A stretch of 64,000 bases of DNA from Strigops habroptila (taxonomy: Eukaryota > Chordata > Aves > Psittaciformes > Psittacidae): assembly GCF_004027225.2 (NCBI RefSeq), contig NC_044283.2:37330207-37394206 (forward strand). Direction: 5' to 3'. Below, one piece after another: positions 12,901 through 25,500 of the stretch. Position 1 is the stretch's first letter, and each line of letters opens with the position of its first letter. A model generated the notes under the pieces. That model saw only the letters and a list, made by a program, of their open reading frames with translations, made no database searches and was not told the DNA's origin. The position numbers were made by a program, and so were the translations under genes.

Positions 12901-15900
12901 TTGAGAGAAAAAGTAAAAGCTGTTGTCTCCATCCATATTTATCTTCTCATTTTACCTCTCCACCAACAAACCAATAAAACAGAATTAAAATCTGATAGAA
13001 TGCCTGTTGAATCCCCACATCATTATGTACGGTTCTGCTGGTGTGCAACGTAAAAGCTATAGTTTGTTACAATATTGCCAAAAAGAGAGCATAAAAGTGT
13101 TACCTGGAATTTAATGACAAATGTATATTGGTTTTCTGAATGCAAATTATCTACAATTCTCTTTGAAAGAGGGAAAACAACCAAAACAAAACAAAAAAGT
13201 GAGAAGAAAAATGAAGACAGAATTTAAACTCAAAACAAGCAAAAAACTTATTGACTCCAGGAAAATAAGTAGTTTACATCTCCTAGAGCCCTCAAGAGTA
13301 AAAGTGTTAAACTGGAGTTGCACCCAGTAGAATTGAGCAGGCGAGTCTCAGTAGTTGACACAGGTTTCCCGGACACATAAGCAGCACTGAAAACAAATTG
13401 CTAAAATTGCTGGTGTTGACCAGTTCTTGAAGGATTACATTAAATTATAGACACACATACACACCATACCTAGTTACTGGGTCTCCCTCAAAGGATAACA
13501 TCTGTAAAATACAAATAGAAGTTCCACATTGTTTGGGTTTTTTTAATATTAAAAAATCTGAAATTTTATAGTACCTGAACAATTCCTCCTCCTGATAGGA
13601 TAGGGACAGCATTAAAAAAAGAGACATGACTAATGAACTCACGACATTATGTCAAGTATCCAGGAAAAACCAGCCATACCTTACCTGAAGACACTCATTG
13701 ACTTTGATGAATATTGATGGGTTCCTACTAGGAATTATCTTTGCCTTTGAAGAGAGGGAGGCCTCATTTTCAGGCAGTCAGCAGCTGCTTTTCAAATTTC
13801 CAATCCATAAGTTATAAAAATGGGGGACAGGCGAAAATAATAGTGCTAACTATTCACCAAGTTGAAGACAACACCTACGCAGTCTTCTGTCACAAAAAAA
13901 AACACCCAACCCAAAACCAAACCATTAAATTTTTATATCAATAGCCTTTAGGTATTTGAGAGGACTAATCCCATCCATTTTAAGAAAACAAAAGGTGTTA
14001 AATCTGCAAACTCTTTTACCTGGGAGACTTCAGAAGTAGTATAGCTTAAATGCTGTTCTGGAATAGCATGGTAGGGAGTTGCTTCGTCAGTTGTTCTACT
14101 TGTTATGCTTTTTTAAAGAGTGAAAAAAGATTAGGTTGTTTATATAACAAGGAAGTGCATTAAAAATCAGCCTGTTGAGATGCAAAAAACATGGAAACCC
14201 GCAAATACGTATCCCATATCTGGGTCAAAGATGTTATTTTGAACTTTAAAATTAAGTGGCAGCAAATTCTTAAAGCAGCACAGACTTCTGCTTTTAGACC
14301 TTCCAACCAAGCTTATGAGACACACTTCACCTTCTTGCAAAATTAACTTTACACCCTGTCATAGAGTTGTTCTCCAAATACAGAATGATTATGAACTATA
14401 TCACAGTGTCAAGTTACTTTCTACATATGAAGATTTTTTTTTCCTCTTTTCTTTTTTCCTTCTCCTTCTGACAGAAAGATGGTAACTCTAGATGCCAGAG
14501 TCTCAAAGAACCATTGAGATATCTGTGCTTTTTCCAAGACACAGCACTACTTCACTTGGAGCTGTTCAGAATTCTTATCTCATCCATCTTCTTGGATTTT
14601 AGCAATTATAAGCAACACCTTTCACAACTACAAGAAGTACAAAATATTTATTGACCTTATCTATGTGAATTTCTGCCTGTACTGAACCATGTTTTCAGTG
14701 ACATGTACTAAAATGCACATAACAAATTCTATAACCACTTTCATCTTAAGAGCAGAAAGTTTCTTTTAAATATAATTATTGGCAAAAAGCACTTGAACAG
14801 CATGAGAGTAGTATTTTTAATGCTTCCTACTCAGTCCAGGACTATTAACAGCATCAATTCGTTCAGCTGAAGTCCACCTTCAGAACTGTACTTAAGATTA
14901 TGCAGATACAATTGCTCGTGTTCTTATATTTCACGGATTTATGTGATGAGATACCTACAGGGAAAAAGACTAAAATACAATCAGGAAACTTGCATTAACT
15001 GTGAAGAATACAAATACCACATAATCCTACTGACTGTTAAATCAACATCTTGCCATTAAGAATCACAAGGGCTATAAAAATAGAGTCATCTTTAAGTCCT
15101 CTATTTAATCAGTTGTTCAAGACATTAGTACCTAGATTTCTAGAAAGATTAATTGGATATGGTGGGGGGAAATTATAAGTAAATATTCAATTACTAGTAC
15201 TTCGTAAAGCAACTTATTTTTGTTATTGATATTACATTCTACTTTTACATGTGTACACAATTTAAAAAAATCTAGATAGCAATAAAACCAAGCGTATTAA
15301 AAGTGTCCTGGTTCATCTATTATTTTCAACTAATTACCCCAAAACAAAAAAATAAGAATACTTTGGTTAGAGATTTATTTTAACTTTTCTCAGTGCCTAG
15401 AGCTATTGCTACCAGCTCTGTTCTCCTAAGACTGTATTTAGCAAGTAACACTGTATCCCTAAAGCATACTAGAAGGTCATACATACTACATACATCTGAG
15501 GAGTTAAAGGATCTATTGCCTAAGTTCTGGCAACTAAGCCACCAAAATTTTGGGACCATACTTCAGTTTTGGGAACTGCTTTCTCACCCTTTCTTAGAGC
15601 CTGTGATGTTAACACTACTTGGTGGATCATCTCTTACACTCAGGTCAACTGAGATAGTTTCACTTCTATTGATATGATTACATAGATGCCAGTCTGCAAT
15701 CACAAAATCTTTCCCACCTCAGCCCCCAGGTGCATAACCTAGCTGCTGCCCCATCATCATAATGAAGAGGATGCTACTTCAACCCACCTCCCATTTCTCC
15801 GCTCTCCTTCCCAGGTTGGAAAGGGGTTGTTGACGACCACATCCATATGACACAGGTGGGGAATGCCGACTTCATCAGACCCCGGAAGAGAAATACAAAA

Positions 15901-18900
15901 TTTGGGTACACTCAGTAATGGCCCAACCCCATTTATACCATCACCTTCCCAGTGATAAGATTTATCAGCTATTAATCATCCCAGATAATGTTTATGCCAC
16001 TGTCTATTTCCAGCAACAGTTCTGTATCTTACTAGAAAATCTGTGCCAAGCTTAAAAGTTGTGGGTTTTTTTGATGGAAGAAGGGTAAGATTCAGACTAA
16101 ATATTCAAATGCAAATACTTTACGAAAACAGATTCTACTCCCACCCCCAGTAGACGTTACTGTACAACAGAAGAAAAATAAGCATTGCATATTATGCATT
16201 TCAAGACCTAGAACTCAAGTACTCTTAGATGCACACCTCCATAAGCCATATTTTGTAAAAAACCCACTGATTTCCTATTCTGCTCTTCAAGATGGGGGGT
16301 GAAGGTGCAGCCTCCACTGTCAAAAAAACACAGGGTACACTAGCTCTGACTTTTCTGGAGCCAGATAAATAGGGAGAAAAATTTAATATGATTTACTGAC
16401 TACCTTTGCTTGAATCTCCAAACAGTTACTTCTTTCTACACTGAGCATAATCTCTAGATTTCATTACCTATACTTCCTATTCTATCAGCTATGCTATTAA
16501 TGAGTGTAGTGGATAGCATGAGAGCCAGGAAACAACAAAAGAAAGAAAAACCAAAACAAAACCAAGAACCCCACCTCTAAAACATGAAGCCAAACAATCT
16601 TCCAGTCTGATATTGAAAACCTACTTCACATATCTTCCACAGCTCACTGTCAAAAGCCTTATTTCAATCAAGATATCTTTACAGTCTTTACTGTTTCCAG
16701 GGGATGCTCCTTTGACTAATTCTTCAAAGCCATTTTGCAAGTTCTAATGAGATACCCCGTTTAGGAGTGAAACTTCCCAATACAGAGAGGTGACAATGAG
16801 GCAAAGTTTACTGCTCATGTGGAAGTGTTTGAGAGCTTGTGAAATGAGATAGTGCTTACAGTAAGGTCCGATAATGTATCTGATCAGATATATAATTTTA
16901 AATAACTATTACAGCTTGAAATTGTACAAATCACTTTACTTTTTAACCTTAACATTTGTAAATGTAAAAAACTCCAATCCTTAAAAAGGAGAATGCTAGC
17001 ACTGGCTGTTGCCACATTTGCAGCTACATTGCAGGTGCCAGTACTCCTCTCTGTTTCTTACTATGATGATTCTTAAAGCAAAAAAGGAGCAAGTAGTATA
17101 TAATGAGAAATGGGAGCTAGAAGGGCAGGTAAGAAAAGGAAGCTCTGACCCTCTCCTTTCAGAATTGGGAGAGAAAGAAAATTAATTTTTAGAAATAAAA
17201 TGGAATAGATTGGGAAAAAAAAAAAAAAAAAGACCTAAGCAGCCACAGACAATCTCATCACTGTTACTTCCCAATCACAGTTAATTAGTTTTATCTTAAT
17301 CTTCAATTTCTACCTTACACAAAAAGAGCTCTTATGTCTGCCTGCCTTGTCAGCCACTCACTACATCTAGTACAAACCATTCTTACAGGCAAATATTTTT
17401 TATGCTTCAACCAAACACTCATTTCTGATATTCCATAGCTGCATACAAACCCCAATCTTTTTCTTGTAATAGCTTCTACCACCACACTCTAAAATCTCAC
17501 CCAAGTACCAAATCCAACTCATTCACCTCAGTATGAGCACCTAGGACCATAACAGTCACTTGAGAAAAAAAAACCAAACTGACAAAGCAAGAAAAAAACC
17601 TGAGCAAGAAGGCAAACATTGTACCTGTTGTCCTGGTTGCAATGCAGAAGCAAAACCCCACACACAGCATCCAAAGCCTGCTTCTGCAAGGCACTTCCCA
17701 ATTAGGATGCCCTAATTACCCCCTTGCCTGCCAAGCACCTGGGAAGGCAGGTGGGAGCAGCCTGTGGTACGTCACACACCACCCCAGGCAATTCTAGCTA
17801 CTGATGAGTCCTAGTTTTGAGATGGTCACTTGCAAAAACACTTTTGGTATGTCTTCAGGATGCCAACCTCTTTCCAGAAATAAATATGTGGGTTTTTTAT
17901 AAAGGATTTTGAAATTGATGGATTACAACTCCAAAACACATGACAATTGCTGTTAATGAAGATAGGTGTAAAATATAAACATGTCTTCAAATCACAAGAA
18001 TGTTTGCTCACTGTCATGAGTTAATGCTAGTGCTAGGATAAGCATATTCTAGTGCTAGAAATAAGTACATTATCTCTAAGGCATTTATGCCAGTTTTATG
18101 ATTTTAAAGGAGTGTCAGCTATTTAGTCAGAGTTTATGGGCTAGAGCACCATTAATGAGCACGAGGGGGTATAGCTGGAAAGCAGAGGTTAGTTCCAGGT
18201 GACACTGGTGACTGTCATTAGCACTGAGCTGGTGGAAGGAAAGGGGTCGGGAGGTCAGGCAGCACTTTTGACCATATCTGAGTTTTGAAATATTCTCTTA
18301 TTATTATTGTGTATCTTATTTTATATATATATTATGTATCTTGTTTGGCTCCATTGGTTTTATTTTGGATCAATAGCTTGTAACTCTGGATAACGTAACT
18401 ATACATTTTTGTTGGTTTTTTTTGTTTTCTGATTAACTTATGCATAGAGGATTTGGAATTTCATTATTAGGCAATGTTCAGAAAAAGAAATCATAAATAC
18501 AACTCTGTTGGAGTTTGGAGTAAACAGAAAAGAGGAAAAAATTCTGACCGTCTTTCCATCTAAAACAAAGGCAAATTAAGAATTGTTAATTAAGAACAAT
18601 TATTGGCAGATAAACTACATAATAACTTGCAAAAAGGAATTATTACTGTGAGACAATAGCAAGGAATAAAAAACCCCCAACTTTAACAATGGAATGCCTG
18701 CTTTGTCTTTACCTATGCCTCGTCTCTTCAAGAACATGCAGATTCATAAAAACAGTCCAAGGGAAGTGGTGGAGGGCACCAGAAAAAGATCCAGCCACAG
18801 TTTGGCTTGTTTAAGCTAAGTCTGGGATTTTTTTTTTTCTGTTTAATAAAAATATACCTGTTGTGACCACTGTAATATGAGCATTCACCTGTGTGTTTAG

Positions 18901-21900
18901 AATGGGACTCTTCACTTTAAAGAGTATATGCCTGTTTGCTTGTTTGCTTGCTTGAATAGTTTAAAATTCTATTATTTTATGATAAATGTTTTCATAACAG
19001 TTTTAAACTGGTTTTAATGGATGAAATCTCAAATTTGGAAGAAAATTAAGAATCCAAATAAACCAGAACATTCTTTAAATACCAGACGTACAAATAATTA
19101 TTTTCTATGTATTTTCTGACAAAAATTTGAAGATTGCTCCTCCAGTACCTAAGTTTTCAATCTAAACAGGCATCACTTTACAGAACTGTTTCTGCAAAAC
19201 CTCTCTTGAAATAATTTTCAGAAGAATAACATTTTCAACATTTGTAATTCAAAAATAATGCAGAAACTCTACTTGAGTCTGGCTATGAAACAATATAATA
19301 GCTAGCTTTAATTTCAGTGCTCAGAAGAAACTTATTAAAAGAATAAACAATCAATAGTATAATATATTTTCTAAATGTCTTTCTATTTTCAATAGCTATA
19401 GTTACAATCTATGAATAAGACTGTGCGCACAGGGGAGAAGAGCTGTAAATACATATTTTTTAAAGTTATCTTCCTTTCCTGCACTGGGCTTTCTGCATTG
19501 TGCTGCATGTTCTCGAGTAAATGGAAACCCAGGCTGTTTTAAGAGTTTGCATTTTTTCAGTCTTTAGACAAGAACTCAATAAAAGAACTAAGAACCTCAA
19601 TAAATTGCTATCTGAAATTCATCAGAAGTGTTTTCAGTTCAGATTTCCTACAAAAAGGTTTCAAGCCTTTTCCCATTAAGTAAATCAGTTGCTAGGAAAT
19701 ACCTCTTTTGCACACATCACTACATAAAACATCATTATTTAGGTAGTAACACATCTAAGAGAAAAATCAGGAATAATACTACTTCTTTTTATAGGATGTA
19801 TAGAAGAGACAAGATAAGTGAATGACATTTGTTTCCATTAAAAAGCGTTCTTTTTATAAATGGTTTCAGAATCATCACAACAAAACACAGTAGCTATTTT
19901 ACTTTTTGAAAGTCTTTAAAGAGACCAGCTGAGGAATTTGCCTCCATTCTCCCTGAACCAAGAATAAAACAGACCATCCTGCCCCATTTGGTGCCTGAGA
20001 AGCAGACCTAGCTATTACAGTATCATTTAAGAGCTCATCTATGCTGGCCTTCTCCTCAGGATAAAACCAAGTTCTTCTCCCTAGGAACTTGAACATAAAC
20101 TCCATGATGGTTTCTTCTTCATCCCTCTAAAATGATTACTTCAAACATAATTTCACTGGGAAAAGCTAGAAAAGCATCAAGCATCATGTTTGAAGCTACA
20201 ATTTTACTGCCTTAAAATTCTGCTACTATCTGCTGGAATATATCACATTGGAGGAAAGAAGGTAGATTTATCTAGGAATTTTTTTGACAGCAGATCCTTG
20301 TCTTTATAGTTAAAGCATCTCTTTCACAGACAGCCTATATATTCATTCTGACAGTGCTGCCAAAGGAATACAGGGAAGCGGTCGAATGCCAAGCCACAGA
20401 AATAAATTTCAGTAAATATTTCAGGAATATAATTTATGAATAAATCCACAACTTAATTTGGCCATTAACAAAACTCCACAACTTAGTCCAATTATCTTAA
20501 AAAAAAAAAAAAAGTCATTTTTTGCTTTTCTCCTGTATGACAGTATTAAGTTCTCCATAACAGTTAAGTTTTTAGAGCAATATATACATTTGATATCAAA
20601 GCACAGAAAAAGCATGGTGTATTCAGTGTGCTGATTATGCTGATCTGTGGAAAACGGCACAAGTTCAGAGAACTGAAATTCATGCAAACATGCTGGATAC
20701 AAATGAAAAACTGTCTTAAAACGTTCCTGAGAAAATTTTTTAGTTTTCACACTTTAATGAAATTTTGTTTGTAAAGACATAGCACCTTTTGGGAACTTTT
20801 TAAATACCTCTTTGATTGATACACCAACACCGAGAATGTACTAAATAGGAACAATTCACAAATCAAAGATCCCTTTTAATAGCAAGTTGGCCTCATCAAA
20901 ATCCATCAGCTCTGATGAACTCACAACAAATGGGGAAGACTCTGCTCCAGTCTTCAGCATCTCTTCTTCTGAAAGGCTCAGCACTGCAAATCTCATCATT
21001 TCTCCTGGGTTGTTGTTTTGTTTTTTGTTTGGGTTTTTTTGTTTTGTTTCCACACCCCACACCTCCCCTCTCCTAATTTGCAGTATTAAAAACCTCATAG
21101 TTTTAATTTCAGGCTATGTTTACTCTTTTTGAGTCTGGCAGTAAATTAACTTCTACCATACTTTGTTTGAAGACATATGTGTACATTAGAACTGTCAGGA
21201 AGGTGACAGTGGCAAGTGCTCCTCCTCCTGGCTATATGAGCAAGAAACACATGTTGCTCAGTATGAAGCATCATTATTGCCAAGAGGCAATCCTGATGAC
21301 CTGTTTCTTCTGTCCTCCCAGCTATAGCAAGCATTTGCAGTTGTAGCTGAGTGAAATAGGCCACACAGAGCAGGACTTGCAGCCAGAGAGGCTACTTCTT
21401 CAGCTGAGGTGCTGACTGAAACTGCTTATTACTTGATGCAAATCAGACTCACTGCAGGTAGACTCATATCCATGTTCAAGGTGGTAAATCTGTCTAAATT
21501 CCTGTGTTCCCACGGGAAATCCTCTATTTCTTAAGTGTTTTCCTAGACTGTTTTGGAGAACATCTGTCCCATTCTTTGCTATGGAAGAGCCTAATATTAG
21601 TCCCAGCTCCCTCTGGAACAAGTATGTTGATTCCTCCTGCTGAGCAGATCCCAATAAAAATCAAGTGTTCACTTTGTAGGCAGCCTTTCTTTACCTAAAA
21701 CTGTTACTCTTCTTACTGACTTATGCTTAATACACTGAAAAAATTTCTTTTTATTCTTCCTGTTAGCTGCTTTATAAGCAGTTATTAAAATGTTTTATAA
21801 TACAGAATTGCATGTGGGCTACATCAATGGCTCCCAAAACACAATGTGATGGTTCATTATCTGTCAGCCAGCCTGTAGTTTTCAAAGTAGCTGCTGGCAG

Positions 21901-22064
21901 TCCTAAAAGGACCAAACTTACCTGACTGTAACACCCTAAGCAAAATGCTGTAAAACAGAATAGACATTTCCTTCAGGCACTCACAGAAACTGACTCCAGA
22001 AGGTGTATTTGACTTCTACACAGATTAAATAACTACCTCAGTACCTCAAAAAAACCCACAGTAA
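9916..22064. other. Gene-free stretch between SPCS3 3' end and left flank
   Basis: No coding exon was recognised. Contents are mainly AT-rich unique sequence with an A17 tract preceded by AATAAA (17194-17231), a TTGC-type repeat near 18930-18953, an A15 tract (20499-20513) and a GTTT-rich stretch (21013-21050). Overlapping open frames on both strands at 20856-21700 are shadows of one another without family resemblance. A longer SPCS3 3' UTR could extend into the right end of this stretch. Confidence 0.6.
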
Positions 22065-22437
22065 GACTATATTCCGGCTTAAAAATGTTTATTTAAAAGA
22101 AAAGGAGGTAAATACCCAAATGGCCAGGAGAAAAAAAAATAATTCCTCAGTTCCCCCCCCCAAACCATTACTCTGCAATTTACCTTTCCCTTAAGTTTCA
22201 GCTTCAATGTTTTATTAAAAACAAAACATAACCAAACCCAAAAAGAAACAGACCAACCAACCAAAAACCAAAAAACAAACAACGCTGAACTTTCATTTCC
22301 TTTTCCTATGCTGTTGGCCTGAGGAAATTAGGTACCTTTCACTGAAGAGTTGCATGGGGTATGAGAAGAAACTGCAATAAAATTTATTCATAATATACAA
22401 TTATAAAAATATCTTGCTTAGGATTCAGTACTATAAT
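22065..22437 (-). other. SPCS3: SPCS3 3' UTR to the best proximal poly(A) site
   Basis: Minus-strand AATAAA hexamers follow the stop at 22388-22383, 22216-22211 and 22093-22088. The third is best supported: a GU/U-rich element (TGTGGGTTTTTTTG, 22060-22047) lies about 30 nt downstream, so cleavage near 22065-22075 is plausible and would give a 3' UTR of about 370 nt. Longer alternative 3' ends to the left cannot be excluded; another AATAAA complement occurs near 21748. The 3' UTR contains a CAAA-rich stretch (22215-22282) read as GTTTG-rich RNA. Confidence 0.5.
22200..22282 (+). repeat. CAAA-rich low-complexity stretch
   Basis: Repeated ACCAAC and CAAAA units occur in the SPCS3 3' UTR; the RNA strand is therefore GTTTG/TTGG-rich. 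GU-rich elements of this kind can affect mRNA stability; no specific site is claimed. Confidence 0.7.
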
Positions 22438-22570
22438 TTAATAACTTTTTGTTGTTTCATAGGTATCTGGGAAAGGTACAGACACATGTCCTGATCCTGT
22501 TACAAGAGGTAGAATGCCAGCATTTGGTACAACATTCCAGGAGAGAGTCAAAGTGACGTTCCTGTTTCCC
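22438..22570 (-). CDS. SPCS3: SPCS3 coding exon 5 with stop
   Basis: This exon has 133 nt. It completes K137 and encodes residues 138-180 followed by TAA at 22440-22438. It includes the NVT sequon at 141-143, the conserved block [20 protein letters not shown] and the C-terminus [12 protein letters not shown]. The acceptor is CTTTTGCAG. Intron 4 (23057-22571) is only 487 nt. Confidence 0.96.
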
Positions 22571-25500
22571 CTGCAAAAGCAACGAAGACCATCAGCACAA
22601 ATACTCAAGTTAATCAATTTAATTAATCATCAGTAATATTAAATTACGATATAAATTGTTTTCCTGATCCAGAAACAATGGACTTAATTTTATGTAGTTA
22701 CTTCACGAAGTATTACCTATTTTCCAGGAAAGACTTTTTTTTGTTGTTGTTACTGCTACCTAGCTCCTTTGCAGTTGAGTGTATCACAGAACTAGTTCTA
22801 CACAGACACAGGTAATGGAAACAGAAACCCAGAAGCCTAGTGCTCATATTAGCAGTGTATCTTCTAGGCTACAGAAGAAACAGAGTATCTTGTATCCCAA
22901 GGTTATCTTTTAACAATCAAGTTACAAAGATGCAACAGACTGACAAAGTATCAGACACAATATCAGTACCTTACCATTGCAAGAAACTACAATGCAATTA
23001 GTGCGTGTCAAGACACCATGAATAATATCAATAATGATAAAAACAGGATTTACTTACTTGAGACCATTTCCATCATCAAAAAAAAAGTACTTTGACTTCA
23101 TATCTTTTAAGAACAGCTTTGGATTATCTCCTCTCAACATGACCTTGTCCCAAAGCACCACTTGATTTAGAGCCTAAAAATACAATTATAATTAAGTCAG
23201 CAAGGTAACTTACAAGACCATATTCAGTCACTGGAATTTCATAGTATTATTCATCTAAAAACCCTGAAGTACATGCTTACAATCCACAACCAATTTAACA
23301 AAATAATGCTTTACAGAGGGGGACACTAGTACTACTACACACTTACGTGTAGCACAGAATAAATGGAAACAACAAAGAATAATTTAGGAAAAAAAAATCT
23401 GCAATATTTGTGAGAGCTAGTGATTTATGTGAAAAAAAGTCTAAAACATGAAACAAGACAATGAAATCCCAGACCCTAATAAAGAACCCTAAACACTATT
23501 TTAGTACAAACAGAATATCCACCAGCACATGTAAAATAACTAAGATACTTAAAACTAGGGAGACAGTTTTGTGCAGCAAGTTAAGAAATAAACAAGCCTT
23601 CACTATATCCTTGCAGTGTGACCGTAGTAGCTTTAACTAGAATTCAGTGGTACAGTAGCAGAATGGTGTTTCATTGCAATAATTTTTTTGTACACTGTTC
23701 CACACAGGTCTTATCAGATCAGCTATCTGAAGTGAAACATAAGTAGCAACCAATTTAAAGGATGCAGCAAGGCCAATTATTATGAGAAGTTTGGTGAGAT
23801 AAAATAAACGTATTCTAGGGCTACAGTAACTGGTACATGCAAACGCTTCCATGATCTATGAAAAAAAAGAACCACCACACCTGCCCAGACCAAAGGCCAC
23901 TATATCTTGTTTCTAACAGCAGACAACTGCAGAATGTTAGGGAAAAGTAAAACTGACCGAGCAAATAAGTGAAAAAATCCATTTGCAGCACAACAGTGTA
24001 AGTGAACAACAAAACTTGCGTGAATTTTCTCCCACTCTGGTGGGCACATGTTAAGTTAGGTTTCACGAGGCTGAACTCCCCACCCTGCAGCTAAACTGTC
24101 CAGAAAATAACAGTCATGAAGGCCAGTAAAAACAGTCCAAGCTAGTAGGAAATGCTGGTGCCTTAACTCTTCCCAGCAGAACTTCAGAACGTTAAATATA
24201 GCTGCAGTACAAAATGGGTAATTGCTCCAACTTTCTTCTTGCTACTTACATTGTTTTTTGTTGAATATTCTGCAGACAAATATAGAAACAATTGTTTAAC
24301 ATTCCAGTCAAATATACTCTGCAGATGTATGCGAGTTAAGAAAAATACCATATTGTACTTACATAACCTTGTTTTATTTTTACTAGATCTAAATAGACTA
24401 CAATAATTGCAGTGAGCTCTTATCTTTCAACATACCTCATCTTACTTCTTATCAGAGCACTTCCAGGAGATCTAACATATATTTTAACCATATTAAAGGG
24501 ACAGATTTTTGGTTTGGTGGTGGCTTTGGTTTTTTTATTTTACTATTTATGAAATCTAACAGCTATTTCCTCCAATGATTGAAGAGTTCTATATTTGACA
24601 CTGTAAGCTAGTAACCATAATCTGCTGCTAGGCAATCTATTATAAAATCATAAACATAAAAGGCAAGAAAGAATTCTTCAGTAAATATCTTCAAAGTGAT
24701 TATTTCTACTATCAATGAACCCTGGTATCCAACTGTGGGTAAAGATATAATAGCCTTAAACAATATATAAATACAAAATTGGCGGAGAGTAGAGAGTTCG
24801 AAAAGCCTACAATACCGACGATGGAGAAGTTAGTAGGTGGGAAGTATTTCATATTGGAAGGGACATCAGGAGTTAGCAAATTTAATTACCTACATACTAC
24901 AAACAAAATCAGCTTACTAGACTGGAACAAAACTCTGCCCCGATTTTTGATCAACAATAAAGAACTGATGACTACCATTTGAGACTGACTATGTAATAAA
25001 GCTGATATTCTAAATACTTGTCTGTTTGTCTAACAATAAAATGCAGTGTGAGTGCTAAAGACTTTTTAACTCACAATAAAGATTAGCTGTAACCTTTTGT
25101 TCCCAATCCTCTTTTTTTTTGTATTTGCAACTATCTCAAAGAACAAATTAAACAGATACACCAACCAGCCTTAAAAATCTGTTTTATCTTGTTCCACTTA
25201 TCCAAAAACTGAATCATGTTCTTAAGCCACTAATTCAAAAGGCAAATAAGGAAAGAAATTAATTATTTAAGTGCTGCTGCTGCAAGAATAGCTGGAGTTA
25301 TTTTACTTGAACATTTTTTGTCATCTAACTCAAAACAACAAACAAGACTGAAGAACTACTCTGTAGGATTTCTTAACGCCTGCTAAAGTTAGCCATAAAT
25401 TACCAAGTTAAAAAGAGTTTGTGAAAACTGCCTCCTCCGCTTTCCTTTCCCTAGTTTCTTTTTCTGTCATTTTATTTTATTTTTCCTAGGACTAACAACT

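Noticed and set aside
19899..21698. Cluster of 64-109 codon frames left of SPCS3
   Set aside because: No domain or splice evidence; several overlap on opposite strands. Could include distal SPCS3 3' UTR, but not a gene.
24319..24326. AG acceptor within CTGCAG for SPCS3 exon 3
   Set aside because: It would remove 8 nt and shift the frame; the AC site plus U12 branch point preserves the protein.
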